NCBI RefSeq assembly: GCF_002072105.2
Contig: NZ_MTBC01000005.1
Location: forward strand, 62,001 to 126,000
Direction: 5' to 3'
DNA length: 64,000 nt
Source of the DNA: Croceivirga radicis
Lineage (GTDB): Bacteria; Bacteroidota; Bacteroidia; Flavobacteriales; Flavobacteriaceae
The position numbers and the translations under genes were made by a program. Within the stretch, counting starts at the first letter, position 1; every line of letters begins with the position of its first letter. Below are positions 48,432 through 57,200 of the stretch, one piece after another. The notes beneath the pieces were generated by a model that saw nothing but the letters and a program-made list of their open reading frames with translations, was not told the DNA's origin and searched no databases.

Positions 48432-48467
48432 CGACCGCATTTTTAGAGACGTTCTTATAAAAATATT

Positions 48468-48551
48468 GGAGAGGTGCCGGAGTGGTAACGGAGCAGATTG
48501 CTAATCTGTCAGCGCGTAAGTGCTGCCTGGGTTCGAGTCCCAGTCTCTCCG
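48468..48551 (+). tRNA. tRNA-Ser (GCT)
   Basis: The acceptor strands GGAGAGG and TCTCTCC pair, the anticodon loop is TTGCTAA (anticodon GCT), a long variable arm GCGCGTAAGTGC is present as expected for serine, and GGTTCGAGTCC forms the T-loop. No CCA is encoded. Confidence 0.95.
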
Positions 48552-48577
48552 CTTTTTTTCCAAATAATGATAACCTT

Positions 48578-48652
48578 CGGGGTGTAGCGTAGCCCGGTTA
48601 TCGCGCCTGCTTTGGGAGCAGGAGGTCGCAGGTTCGAATCCTGCCACCCCGA
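48578..48652 (+). tRNA. tRNA-Pro (TGG)
   Basis: The acceptor strands CGGGGTG and CACCCCG pair, the anticodon loop is TTTGGGA (anticodon TGG), and the T-arm contains GGTTCGAATCC. No CCA is encoded. The 3' end marks the likely attachment site of the following island. Confidence 0.95.
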
Positions 48653-48676
48653 CAAATTATAGTATCAATCTATAAC

Positions 48677-48710
48677 AAAAACCTGTTAATCGTATGATTA
48701 TCAGGTTTTT
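48677..48710 (+). terminator. Terminator of the tRNA pair
   Basis: AAAAACCTG and CAGGTTTTT enclose an imperfect inner stem around the loop GTAT, 24 bases after tRNA-Pro. Confidence 0.7.
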
Positions 48711-48756
48711 ACGTTTTATAGGATATCAAAACAAATCAATTAATCCCAATAAAAAC

Positions 48757-48829
48757 GTCAACGAATAGGTCAACAAATTTAAAACTATAAAAGTGTTGAC
48801 CTATTTGTTAAAACGCCAATTACGTTGAC
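48757..48829. repeat. Nested inverted repeats upstream of the integrase
   Basis: AATAGGTCAACA (48764-48775) is repeated in inverted form as TGTTGACCTATT (48794-48805), and around these GTCAACG (48757-48763) pairs with CGTTGAC (48823-48829). The shared core GTCAAC occurs four times in 73 bases. Such sites between attachment site and integrase gene are typical of arm-type recombinase or excisionase binding. Confidence 0.7.
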
Positions 48830-48903
48830 TAAATAAATGTATATTTATAAGTGATTTGACTTTCGTCTGATAACAAAATAAATGTTAACTAAAAGACGAA
48901 AAC

Positions 48904-50160
48904 ATGAAGACATCTTCAACATTCAGTATTCTCTTCAGGGCAGATTTTTCCAGAGTCAAGGACAATCAGGTATCACTTTATGCTAGAATCACGGTAAAAG
49001 GTAAACGGGCGGTCATCAGTTTAAAAAGAAAAGTTTTGATCTCCGATTGGGATGTACATAAAAACCGAGCTAAAGGGACTGGCCAAAAATCGAGAATACT
49101 AAACAGCTATTTGGACGAAACCTATAACCTTCTTTTTAATTCTTATCGGGATTTGATGGCCGGTAACAAGCTAATTACCGCGCAGGCTATAAAAGCTCGA
49201 TACTTGGGAAAGGATGAAAATAATCATTCCATTCTGAACATTATCGCCTATCACAATGAGGATATGAAAGGTAAGCTGAAATGGGGTACCCACAAGAACT
49301 ATTATACTACCCAAGGCTACATTTCGAAATTCCTTTTAAAATCTTATAAAACCTCCGATATATACTTGAAAGAACTGGATTATAACTTTATAACGCAGTT
49401 TGAAAAGTACCTTAGAAATTATATCCCGGAGGATCATCAACAACGAATGGGGAACAATACTGTGATGAAGCATATTGAGCGATTCAGGAAGTTGGTGAAC
49501 CTATCCATAAAGTTAGGATGGATTGAACGAGATCCCTTTGCGAACTTCAAGGCGAAGTTTATTAAAAATGAGCGGGGTTTTCTAAGTTTACTGGAGCTGA
49601 AAGCAATAGAAGACAAATCATTTACGACTACAAGGTTACAGCTGGTAAAAAATTTGTTCGTGTTTAGTTGCTATACCAGTATGAGTTATATCGATGTAAT
49701 TAATTTGACAGGAGAAAACCTCTGTATTGGAATTAATGGAGAACTCTGGATTTATTATCGGCGAGAAAAGACCACGAAACCTATCCGCGTTCCGTTATTG
49801 CCAAAAGCATTAGAAATTGTTGAGAAATATAAGAGTAATAAGAAATCTATTTCCCAAGGCACTATATTCCCTAAAATCAATAACCAAAAGCTAAACTCTT
49901 ATTTAAAGGAAATTGCCGATGTCTGTGGAATTAATAAGAACCTTACCTTTCATATCGCCCGGCATACCTTCGCAACAACGGTAACTTTGAGCAACGGTAT
50001 GCCAATCGAAACCGTCTCAAAACTATTAGGGCACACTAGGATATCCACTACCCAAATTTATGCAAAGGTTATAGAACGTAAGGTAAGTGATGATATGCAA
50101 CAATTAAGAGCTCAATTCAACGACATTGATAGTAAACCCCCTTCCAAACTATCAAATTAA
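48904..50160 (+). CDS. Tyrosine recombinase/site-specific integrase
   Basis: This 418-residue integrase has an N-terminal arm-binding region, a SAM-like core-binding region (about 110-220) and a catalytic region. HIARHTFATT near residue 358 supplies the HxxR pair, and LGHTRISTTQIYAKV near residue 378 the nucleophilic tyrosine. At the first conserved arginine the sequence reads CYTSMSYIDVINL, with Ser in place of Arg, as is known for the Bacteroides transposon integrase IntDOT. It faces away from the tRNAs and ends at a terminator. It probably integrated this island at tRNA-Pro. Confidence 0.9.
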   Translation: MKTSSTFSILFRADFSRVKDNQVSLYARITVKGKRAVISLKRKVLISDWDVHKNRAKGTGQKSRILNSYLDETYNLLFNSYRDLMAGNKLITAQAIKARYLGKDENNHSILNIIAYHNEDMKGKLKWGTHKNYYTTQGYISKFLLKSYKTSDIYLKELDYNFITQFEKYLRNYIPEDHQQRMGNNTVMKHIERFRKLVNLSIKLGWIERDPFANFKAKFIKNERGFLSLLELKAIEDKSFTTTRLQLVKNLFVFSCYTSMSYIDVINLTGENLCIGINGELWIYYRREKTTKPIRVPLLPKALEIVEKYKSNKKSISQGTIFPKINNQKLNSYLKEIADVCGINKNLTFHIARHTFATTVTLSNGMPIETVSKLLGHTRISTTQIYAKVIERKVSDDMQQLRAQFNDIDSKPPSKLSN

Positions 50161-50170
50161 GCTAAAAATC

Positions 50171-50201
50171 AAAAGACCAAATCGAATAGATTTGGTCTTT
50201 T
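50171..50201 (+). terminator. Intrinsic terminator of the integrase gene
   Basis: A perfect 13-base stem AAAAGACCAAATC with its complement encloses the loop GAATA, ten bases after the integrase stop, followed by T residues. Confidence 0.85.
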
Positions 50202-50226
50202 AATTTCTATCGCAGGATACCTGTTC

Positions 50227-51022
50227 TCAAATTTTTGTTTGTAAAACCACCTTTCTACTTCCTTTCAGCTCCTTTAATTCCAGCTGCAACTTTTCATTAT
50301 CCCCCAATACAAATTTAGGAAGTACATAAACAAAACGTTGTGAAAACCTATCCAATACTTGGTATTTTTTGATGATAAATCACTTCCTGTTTCAAACCTT
50401 GGAAAGAAGCTCTTCGTTTCTTGTTTCCATTGGTTCAATACACATTCAAATAGTCAATTTCAAAATTAATTCCGGAATTGTTCTGAACCTCTATAACCAA
50501 ATAGACTTCGGAACCATCATAGACCATTTTTTGTAGCTGTAATTTGATGCCCATTTGGCGTTTGGCTCTAATAGTCTGATAATTGGATTTCAGCAGGTAG
50601 TCGCAAGCTCTTTGAAAATAGGCTATCCGATTTTCATCACTTATGAGAGGTTGTTTTACCTGCTGTATTGGCTGTAGTGCTGGGGCCTCGTTTCCTATAC
50701 TTTCTTCTTCGTTTATGAAATAGTTCAACTTGGAAAGTTTTTCGGAATATTTCAAAATATACGAATATACCTTACCATCACTGGTTACGGCCAGTAGATT
50801 ACTCTCCAAACCCGGCTTTGCCTGTAGCAATCCTAAGTGTTGCTCCTTTTCCAAATTATAAGTGAATATAAAATGAGAGGCGCCTGTAATAGATTGCCGA
50901 ATTGGGCTAGGGAAGAACATAGCAACATTTTTTTGGTCATTGGCGTAAATAGTGTCCAAAGGTTGCTGTGCAGATATGGAAATCCAAGAGGTTAACAGTA
51001 AAATAAGAAGCGTATCTTTCAT
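50227..51022 (-). pseudogene. traN: Conjugative transposon protein TraN (DUF4138), broken
   Basis: The first 195 codons give a good TraN protein: a signal peptide, then YANDQKNVAMFFPSPIRQ, HLGLLQAKPGLESNLL and VYSYILKYSEKL. An in-frame TGA follows DYLNVY. Translation beyond it continues TraN-like (TNGNKKRRASFQ) and, after a frameshift near 50370, FVYVLPKFVLGDNEKLQLEL to a stop at 50227. TraN belongs to the outer-membrane part of the conjugation channel of Bacteroidota elements. The gene is therefore a recent pseudogene, and the element is unlikely to transfer itself. Confidence 0.82.
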
Positions 51023-51034
51023 GGCAAGGTGGTT

Positions 51035-52077
51035 TTAGTTGAACTGAAAATTGTTTTTTTGTTTCGATATTTTTATAATGAGCTGGTAGTTATCCAATAC
51101 GGTAACTCTTACATTTCTTTGATTGCGACGGAAAACATTTTTGATACCGCTTACTTGTGGTACACCAGGAATATTAATGTCCTCGACCATATCGCCTATT
51201 AGTTCATTTGTGATTTCTGCACGAAAACTATTTTCGATATAGATGCCTTCGCTACCATCCTGAAAATCGTGTGCTTTCAGTTTTACCGGCTTATGATTTA
51301 TATGTTCAATATCAATGATGGTACGATTTGGCTTAAAACTTACAAATCCATAAATAGGAGTATTTTTAGCGTAGTGCTCTTCATAAATATTTGCGGCTTT
51401 GTTTAAGCGTATCTGCAGCCTGTAATTGTTTTTGACCGTCTGATTACCGTCAACACGAACATAAATGAACGGGTCAGTTTTCAGGGAATTCAAATCATCA
51501 TTTTCAATGGGGTGCGAAGCAAAAAAGAGCTGATGCTCCAAGCCCAATTCCCTTAATACTACTTCCGTTCCTTTTTCTTCGATAGCGATTGTGGTGTCTT
51601 TTATCATATCCTGAGCAGATTTTAAGGGACCCTTATCGGTAGTGATGTTTTCGAACTTTCTTTTATAATATTGAATTTGACCTTGTTGATAGATATTATC
51701 AACAATTCGCATCTTTTCTTTATCCAATAAATCGGGGTCATAGACTCCTGTGGAGTCCAACAGGCGTTCATCATAGATGCTTGGGGCATTGTACTCAAAA
51801 AATCTTTTGCCATAGTACAGCATTGCTGAAAAAAACCAATATCATTCCCACCAACAATGCCCACATTGGCAATCGATTTATAATCTTCTATGTTTTTTGT
51901 AAGATGGGTGGGATATTCTTTAATTTTTGGTTGTACTTCTGATAGTGCATTTTTGTAGTTACTTGGAACAGGATGTTTGCTTTGGACTATAAGGTTGTCC
52001 CTAGGATTGGATTGGAAAAGGCTCCCAAGTAAATACGTCATTATCCACGTGGATAAAGGGTTATTTTTGCAGTTCAA
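51035..52077 (-). pseudogene. traM: Conjugative transposon protein TraM, frameshifted and truncated
   Basis: The C-terminal frame (51035-51823, 262 residues) is TraM-like: LRELGLEHQLFFASHPIE, DPFIYVRVDGNQTVKNNY, YGFVSFKPNRTI and VKLKAHDFQDGSEGIYIEN. The preceding part continues in another frame (up to 52077) as VGGNDIGFF, and the two join at a run of seven T near 51830, a typical slip site. The usual N-terminal membrane anchor cannot be followed beyond 52077. The stop is 13 bases before traN, the gene order seen in intact conjugative transposons. Confidence 0.72.
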
Positions 52078-52113
52078 TGATCTTTATTTTACCCAAAATC
52101 CATAGCTATGATC

Positions 52114-52371
52114 TTACTTTTCAAAATCGTTCAGCATTAAGGAAACATCTCCATAGGGCAGTCCCAACTAATTGATCAAAATGTCATATCCATGGTCATC
52201 GGTATACAAATCAACATTGGAATTCTCCCTTCTCAAGGTCAACAAGCTCAAACAGGTGCTCATCAAAAAATACTTGTACTCCAGCCAACCCCCAAATTTT
52301 CTGTTGTTGCTGAAGTCTTGTTTGTGTTTATGTAAACTGGGTTTGGATCAGAATGAATGGATGATTTTCAT
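52114..52371 (-). pseudogene. Remnant of a DUF6734-like glycosyltransferase-associated gene
   Basis: One continuous minus-strand frame reads MKIIHSF-stop-SKPSLHK, then FGGWLEYKYFLMS, NVDLYTDDHGYDILIN-stop-LGLPYGD and LNDFEK-stop. The residues match, as I remember it, the N-terminus of DUF6734 proteins (MKIvqSFWSKP...GGW...ELyTDd.G...Li..LgLPY). The first stop is a TGA where a TGG (Trp) is expected. The rest of the gene is missing. It follows glf by 51 bases, so it was once the last gene of the peptide operon. Confidence 0.65.
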
Positions 52372-52421
52372 ATAGTTAAGTTATGGTAAGAAATAATATG
52401 ACGTTGATATTAGAGTGAAAT

Positions 52422-53540
52422 TTATGGCATTGTATCGGCCTGTATTATTTTTTTTACTTTTGAAAGTGCTGAGGCGATTACTTGGTGCATATCATAATAT
52501 TTATATTCTGCTAAGCGCCCTCCAAAAATGACTTTTTCTTCCTTTTTTGCCAATCTTTGGTACACACCGAGTCTCTCCATGTTCATTCTATCATTTATTG
52601 GATAAAAAGCTTCAGAGCCTAAGGACCATTCTTGTGGATATTCTTTGGTTATTACTGTCCCCTTTTGCTTCCCAAATTCAAAATGTTTATGTTCGATTAT
52701 TCGTGTATATGGAACATTGAGATCAGTAAAATTTATTCCGGCTACCCCTTGATAATTTGGCAGGTTCAGATATTTATGCTCAAATCGTAAACTTCTGTAT
52801 TGCAAATGCCCAAATTTGTAATCATAGAACTCATCCAATTTGCCCGTAAACACTACACGATCTGTAATTTGGATAAGTTCATTGCGGTCTTTAAAGAAAT
52901 CGACTCCTGTCCTTACCTCAATACCATCCAAAAGACCATCGATTAATTTATTATACCCTCCAATTGGAATTCCTTGATATGTATCATTGAAATAATTGTT
53001 GTCATAGGTGAATCGAACAGGCAACCGTTTGATGATAAACTTTGGTAGTTCCTTGGCCTTTCTCCCCCATTGCTTTTCTGTGTATCCTTTAATGAATACA
53101 TTATAAATATCGGCTCCTACCATACTAATAGCTTGATCCTCAAGGTTTTGTGGTGCTGTAATATTTTCTTTTTCAATCTGTTCCTTAATCTTTTTCTCCA
53201 CCTCCTTGGGATTGCCTATTTTCCATAATTGGTAAAACGTGTTCATATTGAAGGGCAGGTTGAATAACTGTCCCTGATAATTAGCAAGTGGGGAATAGAT
53301 AAAGTTGTTAAACTCTACAAATGAGTTTACATAATCCCAAATTCCTTTATCATTTGTGTGAAAAATATGCGGACCATATTTATGTACATTTATTCCTTCT
53401 ACAGATTCACAATATACATTGCCCCCTTTATGGTCCCGTTTCTCGATGACCAGACATTTTTTTCCCATTTTAGTCATTTCATGGGCAAACACTGAGCCAA
53501 ATAGTCCAGATCCGACAATTAGAAAATCATACTTTTTCAT
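52422..53540 (-). CDS. glf: UDP-galactopyranose mutase
   Basis: This 372-residue flavoenzyme has the FAD motif FLIVGSGLFGSVFAHEM at the start, then KRDHKGGNVYC and VHKYGPHIFHTNDKGIWDYV near residue 52, and YTEKQWGRKAKELP near residue 154. It makes UDP-galactofuranose from UDP-galactopyranose. Its ATG is adjacent to the stop of the DUF707 gene. In this operon it would supply galactofuranose to one of the encoded glycosyltransferases. Confidence 0.93.
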   Translation of the reverse strand: MKKYDFLIVGSGLFGSVFAHEMTKMGKKCLVIEKRDHKGGNVYCESVEGINVHKYGPHIFHTNDKGIWDYVNSFVEFNNFIYSPLANYQGQLFNLPFNMNTFYQLWKIGNPKEVEKKIKEQIEKENITAPQNLEDQAISMVGADIYNVFIKGYTEKQWGRKAKELPKFIIKRLPVRFTYDNNYFNDTYQGIPIGGYNKLIDGLLDGIEVRTGVDFFKDRNELIQITDRVVFTGKLDEFYDYKFGHLQYRSLRFEHKYLNLPNYQGVAGINFTDLNVPYTRIIEHKHFEFGKQKGTVITKEYPQEWSLGSEAFYPINDRMNMERLGVYQRLAKKEEKVIFGGRLAEYKYYDMHQVIASALSKVKKIIQADTMP

Positions 53541-54182
53541 TTAGGTACTGTATATATCATAGCTTAAATCATGTTTGGTCATATACTCATGCAGTTCCTC
53601 CCTATTGTCCGATTGTACGGGACGGGTATGATTAGAACCGATATCATCGATAATAGCCATATTCATTTGAGTATAATCAAGAATTATGCCCCAATGAAAA
53701 TCTATGCCCCAACCACTCTTAGTCTCATTAAAGGTAAAGAGCACTTTCTTCAAAGCCTCTTGGGAAAAGCAAGGTTGCATAATTTCAATAAAATTGGTAT
53801 AACGGAGTATAGAATCCTTATGTTTTGTAGTATGGGGGTAAGAATAAAATGAATTGGCTATTGCTGGCTGTGCCGATGCCAACTGGTACTTATCCATAAG
53901 ATTGAATAATTTTTTAATACTGGAACTATCAATCGAAATATCGTCATCAGGCATGTATATATAATTATACCTATCTATTAAATCTGGATTCCTGGAAAGG
54001 TAGTCATAAATCAATTTAAACTTATATCCCTTGTCTGTAGTAACATAAGGGGTGTCATTCTTGTACAAGCCATATGAATCATCGTAAATGATCAAATGAA
54101 GGTCAAACTTGGAGTTTTCATCAACCCATTCTCGGTGTAAACTTGATTTGCCCACCGCTGCCATCACACAATTTTCATTCAT
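53541..54182 (-). CDS. DUF707 family protein, putative glycosyltransferase
   Basis: This 213-residue protein starts NENCVMAAVGKSSLHREWV and contains NYIYMPDDDISIDSSSI near residue 75, whose DDD resembles the metal-binding motif of GT-A glycosyltransferases, and KSGWGIDFHWGIIL near residue 160. This matches the DUF707 family. No signal peptide is seen. It lies next to glf without a gap and 67 bases after the broken GT90 gene. The acceptor is unknown. Confidence 0.78.
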   Translation of the reverse strand: MNENCVMAAVGKSSLHREWVDENSKFDLHLIIYDDSYGLYKNDTPYVTTDKGYKFKLIYDYLSRNPDLIDRYNYIYMPDDDISIDSSSIKKLFNLMDKYQLASAQPAIANSFYSYPHTTKHKDSILRYTNFIEIMQPCFSQEALKKVLFTFNETKSGWGIDFHWGIILDYTQMNMAIIDDIGSNHTRPVQSDNREELHEYMTKHDLSYDIYST

Positions 54183-54248
54183 AAGTATATATTATTTAAT
54201 GAAGGTAACAAAGTACTCTAAAGTTAATATTACATGACATAATTTTTA

Positions 54249-55085
54249 TTACAAATGATTTATTAATTGATTGGTGAAAAAATCAATTACACTTTTTTTA
54301 TTTAAGTTTTTTATTGCGTAGTTTCTAGCATTATCTGCAATAGCAATTGCATCTGAGTAGTTGTTTTCTGTCCCATTCTAATTGTACAATCAAATCACTA
54401 AGGTCCTCTTTTACAGGGATAAAATGCTAATAAGGAATAAGGTGGTCATAGAAATACTCTTGTTTGTTTTTATTTCTATCAACTATAAATAAAGGTCTAT
54501 TGGTATGGAGTAAAAACTTCAATCTACCACTAAACCCACGGGCACCACAATCTATCAAATATTTGTATTCGATATGATCTTCCAGGCTTAGGTATTTTGT
54601 AAAATCATGTATATGCCCTTTTGGAAAAGTTCTTTTCCATTCCATAGGAACAATCTCCATTTTTTCATCATAAAGATTGCCCAATCTTAATAGTTCGTAT
54701 CTTAGTGGTTGGGTGTTAAGGTTACCTATCCAAAAAAGTTTTTCGACGGAATGTTTTTTGTTTCCTTTATCTATAATTTTTTTTATCGTCTTACTGTAAG
54801 TAGTAATACCACATTCTATCCATTTATCAAAAGTGAAATCAGGACATGGAACAACATCACTGGATTTTGTATATCCAAAGGTTAATGTATCATTGATTTT
54901 TGACGAGACATCGTTGGTATTAATATAAAAATGAGTTGTTTTTAAAGCTTTTTTATCTTTTATCATATCAAAAGCTTCTTTATAAACAAGGTCATTGTTG
55001 AATTACTTCTTGATTCGTATCCAAAATGGTCAATAAAGGATACTTTTTGGTCAGAGTTAATAAAGACTTCAATATATTGATTCAT
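54249..55085 (-). pseudogene. GT90 (CAP10-like) glycosyltransferase, broken by two frameshifts and a stop
   Basis: The largest intact piece (54427-54966) contains WIGNLNTQPLRYELLRL and the GT90 hallmark YLIDCGARGFSGRLKFLL followed by EYFYDHLIPY. The N-terminus MNQYIEVFINSDQK lies in another frame from 55085, joined by a shift near 55010. After HLIPY an in-frame TAG replaces an expected sense codon and the frame continues as HFIPVKEDLSDLIVQLEW; a further shift near 54370 leads to NNYSDAIAIADNARNYAIKN and the final stop at 54249. GT90 proteins transfer xylose or glucose. This gene is inactive here. Confidence 0.82.
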
Positions 55086-55217
55086 AATTTATATTTATTC
55101 TGATGTTCACCATTCTAAGGATGAGGTGATTATACATAGGTTAATTTTAAACTTTAGTTTTGGTCAATATTATTTTATTGCTTTTTAGGAAGTCATGTAT
55201 TATAGAGAAATCCACAT

Positions 55218-56057
55218 TTACAATCGTTCAAGTCCGTTTGACAACAGATAATAGACCATCATGTTATCCTTAAAGTTGAAAGTGGTTTCCAAAGTGTTTA
55301 TAAGCTCTTGGTACGTGCGTTTTGACACACCATTACCTTTTATATATGTCTTGACAGCACTATCCCAACTTTTTTCCCATGATTCCGCTGTTTCTATCCA
55401 TTGGACATCTAAAGCTTTTTCCCTTAAATATCCGCAAATCTCATTTTTATTGGTCTCAAAATTCTCTTGAAGATTCTTTTTGACCTTTTCTAAAGATTCC
55501 GAATCATATTTTTGATACGTTTTCTGTAAGAGGGAATCAAAAAAATCGATGGCCTCCTTATTACTAAAACCTACAGAATGGCAAAAAACTGTGAGCAGTT
55601 CCAACATGATTTCAATGTTGCATTCCAAGGTCGACTCTTGGTAAGATTGGAATACCTGGATCAAAATCAAGGATATATCCCTCAATAGGATTTCAAAGGT
55701 GGCATTCGGTTCAATTGTATCCTCATAGGTAAATGCTCCATAGTGGATGGTATTATTTTTAAAATCTTGGAATAACGACGATTCCCGCAAATTTTTCACC
55801 TTGCTAAAGGATGGCCACTTGAAAAAAAAATCCTTAAAAAAGACATTGGCCTTTTCCGCTAAAGCCCTACATTTTTCTTTTTCTGTTCTTAAGACAAGCC
55901 TAATATGATCTCCCGATTCATGGCTCAACTTTAAAGAATAGGACCTTATATTTTCTTCTTCCAAAAAGGATTTGACTCCTTCACAAAGTAATATGTGCCA
56001 CATAGATTTGCCATAGATAAGCGAAATCCCTATTCCGGAAATTACATTTTTATCCAT
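55218..56057 (-). CDS. Stand-alone thiopeptide-type bacteriocin biosynthesis (SpaB_C-like) protein
   Basis: This 279-residue soluble protein resembles the C-terminal domain of lantibiotic dehydratases (TIGR03891/SpaB_C): WHILLCEGVKSFLEE near residue 20, SLKLSHESGDHIRLVLR near residue 40 and a helical C-terminal half. In split LanB systems this domain eliminates glutamate from activated Ser/Thr; in thiopeptide pathways it closes rings; in other pathways it uses aminoacyl-tRNA. No LanB glutamylation domain is in the window, so its role is open. It follows the GT2 gene by 12 bases within the peptide operon. Confidence 0.7.
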   Translation of the reverse strand: MDKNVISGIGISLIYGKSMWHILLCEGVKSFLEEENIRSYSLKLSHESGDHIRLVLRTEKEKCRALAEKANVFFKDFFFKWPSFSKVKNLRESSLFQDFKNNTIHYGAFTYEDTIEPNATFEILLRDISLILIQVFQSYQESTLECNIEIMLELLTVFCHSVGFSNKEAIDFFDSLLQKTYQKYDSESLEKVKKNLQENFETNKNEICGYLREKALDVQWIETAESWEKSWDSAVKTYIKGNGVSKRTYQELINTLETTFNFKDNMMVYYLLSNGLERL

Positions 56058-56069
56058 TTACCAGTATTT

Positions 56070-57191
56070 TCATAAATAATGTTGATTTAAGGTTACATAG
56101 CCAAAACTTCCTTTATTTGGGGTTAGCACTTTCCCTTCTAAGTTCTTTTTTGTTTTTATCCTATTGTTTATTTGTGAAAAGAACATGACCAAGTCCATGA
56201 ACAAGTCATTGTCCCAGACTTTATGGTAGATTTCGTTCCGTCCCTTTTCCGGACTCTGGAACATTCTTCCATTTTCGACCAATACCGTTTGTTTCCCTTG
56301 TTTGGGAAAAAGTTTTAAACCCTTATTGTTCCTTGAATATTCACCTGTTGTCCATTCGTCATTTTCCAAACGGTTCCTATATTCACGGGGCATCCCATTC
56401 CTTACAATTTCCTGGTTTCTGTTCTCTTTAAAGAGATTGTCTATGGATAATGAATTGTATAGGGCGTTGACTACTATGTTTCCCTTGAAAAAAGTTTGGT
56501 CATCCAACAGATACAACAACCCAGTAGTGGCATGGTCAATGTTCTTAAAATATATTTCCTTGATGTGATGGGTATTTGGTTCGTTCTCCAATCGGAGTAT
56601 ATCATCATGCTCCAAAGTTGTTAGGTGAGCCTTATTTATAATCTTCACTTTTCTTCCTAAAAGTTCCAAACGATTTCTCATGTCGTGGTCCTCAAAACCG
56701 TACCCTTTCATATTTTCATCGTATCCCTGTAATTTCACAAAGTCACTCTTTGTCATACATATCCTCCCAAAACCACCCTTGTCAGAAGTTAAGATATCGC
56801 CCGCCATATAAACATTGGCATTTTCAAGAAAGGACGTATTGATGTATTCCGCAAAACCGCGCCCAATAAAGTTATCTGCATCGACATTACAGACAATATC
56901 CCCGGACGCATTTTTGTGGGCTACATTTTTTGAGTGACTCATCAAAAAATATTTGGGTTTTCTTGTCCATATATATTTCAATACCCCAGAGTCCATATAA
57001 TCTTTCATTTCCCTCCTGATCCATTCATCCATCCCATCTTTTGAATTATAATTGAGCACAACAAATTCAACATTTCCGTACGACAGGTTATCTTCGATGT
57101 TTTTTGGAAGGGTCTGTTTCAAAAAACTCAGTCGGTTCATACATACTGTACAGAAGGATATTTTATATTTTTCTGTTTTTAGGCTTTTCAT
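56070..57191 (-). CDS. Family 2 glycosyltransferase with galactosyltransferase-like C-terminal region
   Basis: This 373-residue GT-A protein starts KISFCTVCMNRLSFLKQTLP, has the DxD motif NVDADNFIG (Asp104, Asp106) and the segment GYDENMKGYGFEDHDMRNRL near residue 165, typical of the GT7C domain found in galactosyl- and N-acetylgalactosaminyltransferases. No membrane segment is seen, so it should act in the cytoplasm, on the precursor peptide or on a lipid-linked acceptor. It lies nine bases after the HlyD gene. Glycocin operons also place a GT2 next to a C39 transporter. Confidence 0.85.
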   Translation of the reverse strand: MKSLKTEKYKISFCTVCMNRLSFLKQTLPKNIEDNLSYGNVEFVVLNYNSKDGMDEWIRREMKDYMDSGVLKYIWTRKPKYFLMSHSKNVAHKNASGDIVCNVDADNFIGRGFAEYINTSFLENANVYMAGDILTSDKGGFGRICMTKSDFVKLQGYDENMKGYGFEDHDMRNRLELLGRKVKIINKAHLTTLEHDDILRLENEPNTHHIKEIYFKNIDHATTGLLYLLDDQTFFKGNIVVNALYNSLSIDNLFKENRNQEIVRNGMPREYRNRLENDEWTTGEYSRNNKGLKLFPKQGKQTVLVENGRMFQSPEKGRNEIYHKVWDNDLFMDLVMFFSQINNRIKTKKNLEGKVLTPNKGSFGYVTLNQHYL

Positions 57192-57200
57192 TGGATTTTT

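Noticed and set aside
51622-52077. An apparent separate 151-residue gene overlapping traM
   Set aside because: Its first two thirds are the upstream part of traM in a shifted frame, and its last third is out-of-frame translation of the same gene.
52172-52375. A 67-codon plus-strand frame between traM and glf
   Set aside because: It is antisense to the DUF6734-like remnant, which has recognisable residues in order; the plus-strand peptide has none.
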